From: an uncultured Collinsella sp.
Lineage (GTDB): Bacteria; Actinomycetota; Coriobacteriia; Coriobacteriales; Coriobacteriaceae
DNA: 43,339 nucleotides
Assembly: GCA_959604825.1 (NCBI GenBank)
Contig: CAUHCN010000020.1
Location: 1-43,339, forward strand
Reading direction: 5' to 3'
A model generated the notes under the pieces. That model had not been told where the DNA came from, ran no database searches, and worked only from the letters and a program-made list of their open reading frames with translations. Below, piece after piece: positions 39,532 through 43,339 of this stretch (positions within the stretch are counted from its first letter, which is position 1; each line of letters starts with the position of its first letter). Both the position numbers and the translations under genes were made by a program.

Positions 39532-40818
39532 TTAGGGACGGACCTGGCCGGTGCCGCGGAGCTTGTATTTGTAGGTAGTGAGGGCCTCGGCGGCAAAGGG
39601 GCCGCGGGCGTGGAGCTTTTGGGTCGAGATGCCGATCTCGGCGCCCAGGCCAAACTCGCCGCCGTCGGTGAAGCGCGTGCTGGCGTTGGCATACACGGCC
39701 GAGGCATCGACCGCGTCCAGGAAGCGCTCGCAGGCATCCTCGTCCTCGGCAACGATGGCCTCGGAGTGCATGGTGCCGTAGCGGTTGATGTGCGCGATGG
39801 CTTCGTCCTCGTTCGCCACGACCTTCACGCTCATCTCGAGCGCCAGATACTCGCGGCCCCAGTCCTCCTCAGTCGCGGCAACATAGTAGTCGCCCTCGGC
39901 AAGCCCGGCGGCAGCGCATGCGGCGCACGTGGCCTCGTCGCCGTGAATCAGCACGCCGTGGTCGTGCAGCACGGCAACGACCGCCGGCAAAAACGAATCC
40001 GCCACGGCACGGTCGACCAGCAGCGACTCGGCGGCATTGCACACGCCCACGCGCTGCGTCTTAGCGTTGACGATAATGTTGAGCGCCTTGTCAAAATCGG
40101 CGGATTCATGCACGTAGATGTGGCAGTTGCCTGTGCCCGTCTCGATCACCGGCACAAGCGACTCGCGCACGCAGCGCTGGATCAGGCCCGCACCGCCACG
40201 CGGAATGAGCACATCGACAATACCGCGGAGCTTCATGAGCTCGCCGGTGGCCTCGCGGTCGGTGGACTCGATCATCGAGATAGCTTCGCGTGGAAAGCCC
40301 TGGGCCTCAAGCGCATCGGCCAGCAGTTCGGCAATCATGGCGCACGAGTGATAGGCCAGCGAACCGCCGCGCAGGATGCAGGCGTTGCCGGTGCGGATGC
40401 AGATGCCCGCGGCATCGGCCGTCACGTTGGGGCGCGCCTCGTAGACCATGGCAACCAGGCCCAGCGGCACACTCACGCGCGTAAGGTCCACGCCACTCGC
40501 AAGCACACGGTGATCGAGCACGCGGCCCACGGGATCGGGCAGCTCGGCGAGCTTCTCCAGGCCGGCGGCCATGCCCTCGACGCGCTCGGGCGTCAGCAGC
40601 AGACGATCGAGCAATCCGACCGAGGTGCCCGCATCACGCGCAGCGGACATATCGAGCTCGTTGGCGGCGACGATGGAGTCGATACCGTTGCGCAGTGCTG
40701 CGGCCATGGCGCGCACGGCCTCCTGTCGCTGCTCGTCGCTCGCCGTGGCAAGCGAGGCCGACGCTGCCTTAGCGGCAACGGCAAGATCGTGGACATACGT
40801 GGCTATATCGACCGACAT
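39532..40818 (-). CDS. proA: Glutamate-5-semialdehyde dehydrogenase (gamma-glutamyl phosphate reductase)
   Basis: A 428-aa aldehyde-dehydrogenase-fold protein with the ProA landmarks VPLGLVAMVYEARPNVTADAAG, CILRGGS, VLIPRGGAGLI, VIETGTGNCHIYV and the catalytic cysteine in RVGVCNAAESLLV near residue 255. It reduces gamma-glutamyl phosphate with NADPH to glutamate semialdehyde, the second step of proline synthesis. proB is not next to it: downstream lies the convergent HD gene, upstream the divergent hydrolase. AGGAGAAAGG lies upstream of the ATG. Normal length, all key residues present. Confidence 0.97.
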   Translation of the reverse strand: MSVDIATYVHDLAVAAKAASASLATASDEQRQEAVRAMAAALRNGIDSIVAANELDMSAARDAGTSVGLLDRLLLTPERVEGMAAGLEKLAELPDPVGRVLDHRVLASGVDLTRVSVPLGLVAMVYEARPNVTADAAGICIRTGNACILRGGSLAYHSCAMIAELLADALEAQGFPREAISMIESTDREATGELMKLRGIVDVLIPRGGAGLIQRCVRESLVPVIETGTGNCHIYVHESADFDKALNIIVNAKTQRVGVCNAAESLLVDRAVADSFLPAVVAVLHDHGVLIHGDEATCAACAAAGLAEGDYYVAATEEDWGREYLALEMSVKVVANEDEAIAHINRYGTMHSEAIVAEDEDACERFLDAVDASAVYANASTRFTDGGEFGLGAEIGISTQKLHARGPFAAEALTTYKYKLRGTGQVRP

Positions 40819-40930
40819 GGACGGCCCTTTCTCCTAGAAGTTTGCAACCATGGTAGCCGATTTGCGCATGGCCTCGCCCGCGGCGGTAGAATTGGTCAAC
40901 CCGAAACACCGCAACGAACGGAAGACTCAC

Positions 40931-42349
40931 ATGGCCCTCATTACTTCGTACCACGTCCCCGGCCTGTATGTCGAGGACCACAGCATCGACGTCCCCCTCG
41001 ACTGGCGCGGCCTGGAGCCAATGCTCCTGGCCGTCGGCAGCACCATGCGCCGCGGCGCTATGCCGGCACCAATCGCCGGCGCGCCCGAGAGCATCAAGCT
41101 CTTCTACCGCGTGGTTTGCGCGCCCGACCGCATCAACGACGATCTGCCGCTGCTTCTGTTTTTGCAGGGCGGCCCCGGCGGCGAGAGCCCGCGTCCGCTG
41201 TCACCCACAAGCGATGGCTGGATCGAGGAGGCCGTCAAGCACTTCCGCGTGGTCCTGCCCGACCAGCGCGGCACCGGACGCTGTAGCTGCGTGGACGGAC
41301 GCACGATTGCCACCTTGGGCGATCGCGCCGAGGCAGCCGGCGCCGATGCGGCCCGCTCGCAGGCGGACTTCCTCAAGCGCCACCTCGCCAGCTCCATCGT
41401 GCGCGATTTTGAGTACCTGCGCCTGGTGGGCTTTGGCGGCAAGCCCTGGGTCACACTCGGGCAGAGCTACGGCGGCTTTTTGACGTTGAGCTATCTGTCG
41501 CTCTTCCCCGAGGGCGTGGCGGCAAGCTTTACCTGCGGCGGCATCCCCCACGTGCCGGCGAGCGCAAGCGAGGTCTACGCGCACACCTTCCCGCGCATGG
41601 CTGCCAAGACACAGCAGTATTACGACCGCTACCCCGCCGACGTCGAGCGCGTGGCGGCTCTTGCCGATGCGCTCGAGGCTCAGAAGCCCGTGCTGCCCGA
41701 CGGCTCGCCGATGACGGTCGAACGCCTACAGCTCATGGGCAGCGACTTTGGCATGAAGCCGAGCTTTGAGCGCATGCATTGGATTATCGATCACGCTTTT
41801 GTTGACGGCGACGGCACGCTGGCCTGCGGCGCCTCGGTATCTGACAGCTTTTTGATGCGCGCCTTCGAGCGCACCAACACGCGCACGAATCCGCTGTACT
41901 GGACGCTTCAGGAGTTCATCTACGCCGACGGCGACACCATGCCCATTCGCTGGGCCGCGGCAGAAGAGAAGGCCCGTCGTGCCGAGTTCGACACGCTCAC
42001 GCGACCGCTCATGTTTACCGGCGAGGCCATGTTCCCGTGGATGTTTGAGCAGATGCCCGAACTTAAGCCCTTCAAGCCGGCGATGGATCTGCTTATGGAA
42101 GACACAAGCTGGGACAAGATCTACGACCCGCAACGCCTGGCCTGCAACGAGGTGCCGCTCCAGGCCGCGGTGTATTTCGACGACATGTACGTCGATTCGG
42201 GCCTGCAGCTCGATACGCTCAGCCGCGTGGGCAACTCGCATGCCTGGGTGACGAACGAGTTCGAGCACGACGGCCTGCACGGCAGCGTGGTGTTCAAATG
42301 CCTCTTCGACGAAGCCCTCAACCGAGGAGACCTGCGCCGGATCTTCTAG
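40931..42349 (+). CDS. Alpha/beta hydrolase, proline iminopeptidase-like (peptidase S33) (472 aa)
   Basis: Motifs in order: FLQGGPGGESPRPLSP (oxyanion HGGPG-type loop with Gln for His), VVLPDQRGTGRCSC, the nucleophile elbow GQSYGGF near residue 180 and, near the C-terminus, YFDDMYVDS (likely acid) and GNSHAWVTNEFEHDGLHG (His). This matches the prolyl/tripeptidyl aminopeptidase branch of S33 hydrolases, which release N-terminal residues, often proline, from peptides. Length (472) is that of the larger members. ATG 40931 with GGAAG 6 bases upstream is preferred to the in-frame start at 40850. No signal peptide, so cytoplasmic. It sits next to proA, but divergent; a shared link to proline supply is only suggestive. 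Confidence 0.85.
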   Translation: MALITSYHVPGLYVEDHSIDVPLDWRGLEPMLLAVGSTMRRGAMPAPIAGAPESIKLFYRVVCAPDRINDDLPLLLFLQGGPGGESPRPLSPTSDGWIEEAVKHFRVVLPDQRGTGRCSCVDGRTIATLGDRAEAAGADAARSQADFLKRHLASSIVRDFEYLRLVGFGGKPWVTLGQSYGGFLTLSYLSLFPEGVAASFTCGGIPHVPASASEVYAHTFPRMAAKTQQYYDRYPADVERVAALADALEAQKPVLPDGSPMTVERLQLMGSDFGMKPSFERMHWIIDHAFVDGDGTLACGASVSDSFLMRAFERTNTRTNPLYWTLQEFIYADGDTMPIRWAAAEEKARRAEFDTLTRPLMFTGEAMFPWMFEQMPELKPFKPAMDLLMEDTSWDKIYDPQRLACNEVPLQAAVYFDDMYVDSGLQLDTLSRVGNSHAWVTNEFEHDGLHGSVVFKCLFDEALNRGDLRRIF

Positions 42350-42503
42350 CAAAGGAGTGTCCCCACCTTCCGGCACAGACGATATGAGCAGGACATAAAA
42401 ACATTGAGAGCCCCTGCTGCATGAAAGACCGCGGATTAGGCCGACAATGGTGAGTGTCTAATTCAGCCGCGGCGGCCACGCCGCATTCATGGAAGGGGCT
42501 CCC
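42350..42503 (+). ncRNA. Structured leader of the IS110 element, candidate bridge RNA
   Basis: The 154 bases between the hydrolase gene and the transposase start contain a nested structure. The outer helix pairs GAGCCCC (42408-42414) with GGGGCTC (42495-42501) and CATGAA (42420-42425) with TTCATG (42486-42491). The inner helix pairs CCGCGG (42429-42434) with CCGCGG (42467-42472) and ATTAG (42435-42439) with CTAAT (42458-42462), leaving an 18-base loop. An alternative GCGGCG / CGCCGC hairpin (42469-42484) competes with it. In IS110-group elements a bridge RNA is made from the left end upstream of the transposase, so this is the expected place. The exact element end is not seen. Confidence 0.5.
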
Positions 42504-43339
42504 ATGCTCGATACTACCACCTTCGTCGGCCTCGACGTCCACGCCCGCTCGATAAAGGCCGTCTCCCTCGACGTCATGACCGGGGAGGTGCGCGCCGCGA
42601 CCTTCGGCTACGACGCCGGCGCCGTCGCGGAGTGGGTCCGCTCCGTGGACCCCGGGGCCAGGTGCGTGTACGAGTCCGGGGTCACGGGCTTCGACCTGCA
42701 GAAGAGGCTCTCCGGCCTGGGGGTCGACTGCGTGGTCGGCGCCGTCTCGAAGATGATCAAGCCCAGCGCGGACAGGCGCAGGAAGAACGACCGCAACGAC
42801 GCCGAGTTCCTCGCCCGCATGCTGTCGGTCGGCAACGTGGTCGAGGTGTGGGTCCCCGACGACGAGTGCGAGGCCGCCCGCGACCTGACCAGGGCGCTCG
42901 AGGACGCGAGGGACGACACTCTCGCGCTCGAAGCAGCGGCTCTCCAAGTTCCTGCTAAGGCACGGGCTCGTCTTCGACGAGAGGACGCCCACCGGCCGCA
43001 GGAAGGGCAACTGGACCCGGGCGCACTGGTCCTGGATCGAGTCGATTAGGTTCGCGGAGGGGGCCGACAACGACGCGCTCGCCTACTACGTCGACGCGGT
43101 CAGGCGGGCGGCGGAGGAGAAGGCGAGGCTCGAGGGGCTCGTCGAGGCCGAGGCCCGCAAGCCCAGGTGGCGGAAGAGGGTCGACTCCCTGCGCTGCCTC
43201 AAGGGCGTCGACACCGCTTCCGCCGCCGACCTCGTGTTCGAGGCCGGCGAGTTCTCCAGGTTCAGGAACGCCCGCTCGTTCGCCGCGTGGGTCGGCCTGA
43301 CGCCCTCCGAGCACTCCAGCGGGGAGAGCGACCGCAGGG
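42504..43339 (+). mobile_element. IS110-family transposase gene, frameshifted and cut by the window edge
   Basis: Starts FVGLDVHARSIKAVSLD with the first Asp of the RuvC-like DEDD site, then YESGVTGFDLQKRL (Glu) and KNDRNDAEFLARM (the two Asp). Around base 42917 the frame breaks: to stay in the family the reading must move by one base, after which it continues as SKQRLSKFLLRHGLVFDE, WTRAHWSWIESI and the C-terminal LKGVDTASAADLVFEAGEF, WVGLTPSEHSSG block that carries the catalytic Ser of the group. The simplest cause is one extra base in GACGACACTCTC. As it stands translation would stop at 43049. ATG 42504 has GGAAGGGG upstream. The right end is outside the window. Confidence 0.9.

Overview
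The window looks like a chromosomal segment of a human-gut Coriobacteriia bacterium, most likely a Collinsella-type actinobacterium. The reasons are the high GC, the SufR/IscR-like + SufCBDSU operon, the GGGtGRT gene pair, the CarD gene, a Rho factor with a very long low-complexity N-terminus, and coriobacterial-style surface genes. This assignment is an inference from protein character and composition; no database search was run.

Region 1 (1-4183) is a clearly AT-richer accessory island. It holds a truncated-by-window secreted GH25 lysozyme, an orphan 279-residue protein, about 0.9 kb of gene-poor, decayed DNA, and a translationally coupled pair consisting of a DUF4869 protein and a P-loop ATPase with a TOPRIM-like C-terminal half. 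The last pair is my main candidate for an undescribed system.

Region 2 (4180-16171) is devoted to the cell surface. Five minus-strand family-2 glycosyltransferase genes are packed head to tail and include a B-A-B-A tandem duplication plus a double-GT protein. They are followed by a plus-strand GlfT-like glycosyltransferase, an AAA-ATPase-like/PD-(D/E)XK-type protein with eroded motifs, and a secreted lysozyme-like protein with a sortase-type anchor.

Region 3 (16311-25844) is iron-sulfur biology. An Rrf2/IscR-type regulator faces sufC-sufB-sufD-sufS-sufU, with two near-identical 32-bp palindromic operators between them. After a lone RAYT transposase (Y1 family) comes a highly expressed-looking pair: a NifU-like scaffold and the GGGtGRT protein.

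Region 4 (26101-32672) contains a flavoprotein, a tRNA cluster (His, Lys, Lys) with a decayed tRNA-Lys copy and a hairpin-dense spacer, a class I aminotransferase, a ROK sugar kinase killed by one in-frame stop, a VanZ-family membrane protein and a large orphan membrane-anchored protein.

Region 5 (32986-42349) is housekeeping: rho, argS, carD-like, an HD-domain protein, proA and a proline-iminopeptidase-like hydrolase, separated by clear intrinsic terminators and one imperfect inverted-repeat element. The right edge (from about 42.4 kb) is an IS110-family element whose leader folds into a large RNA structure that also covers the transposase ribosome-binding site. Its transposase frame is broken by an apparent one-base insertion.
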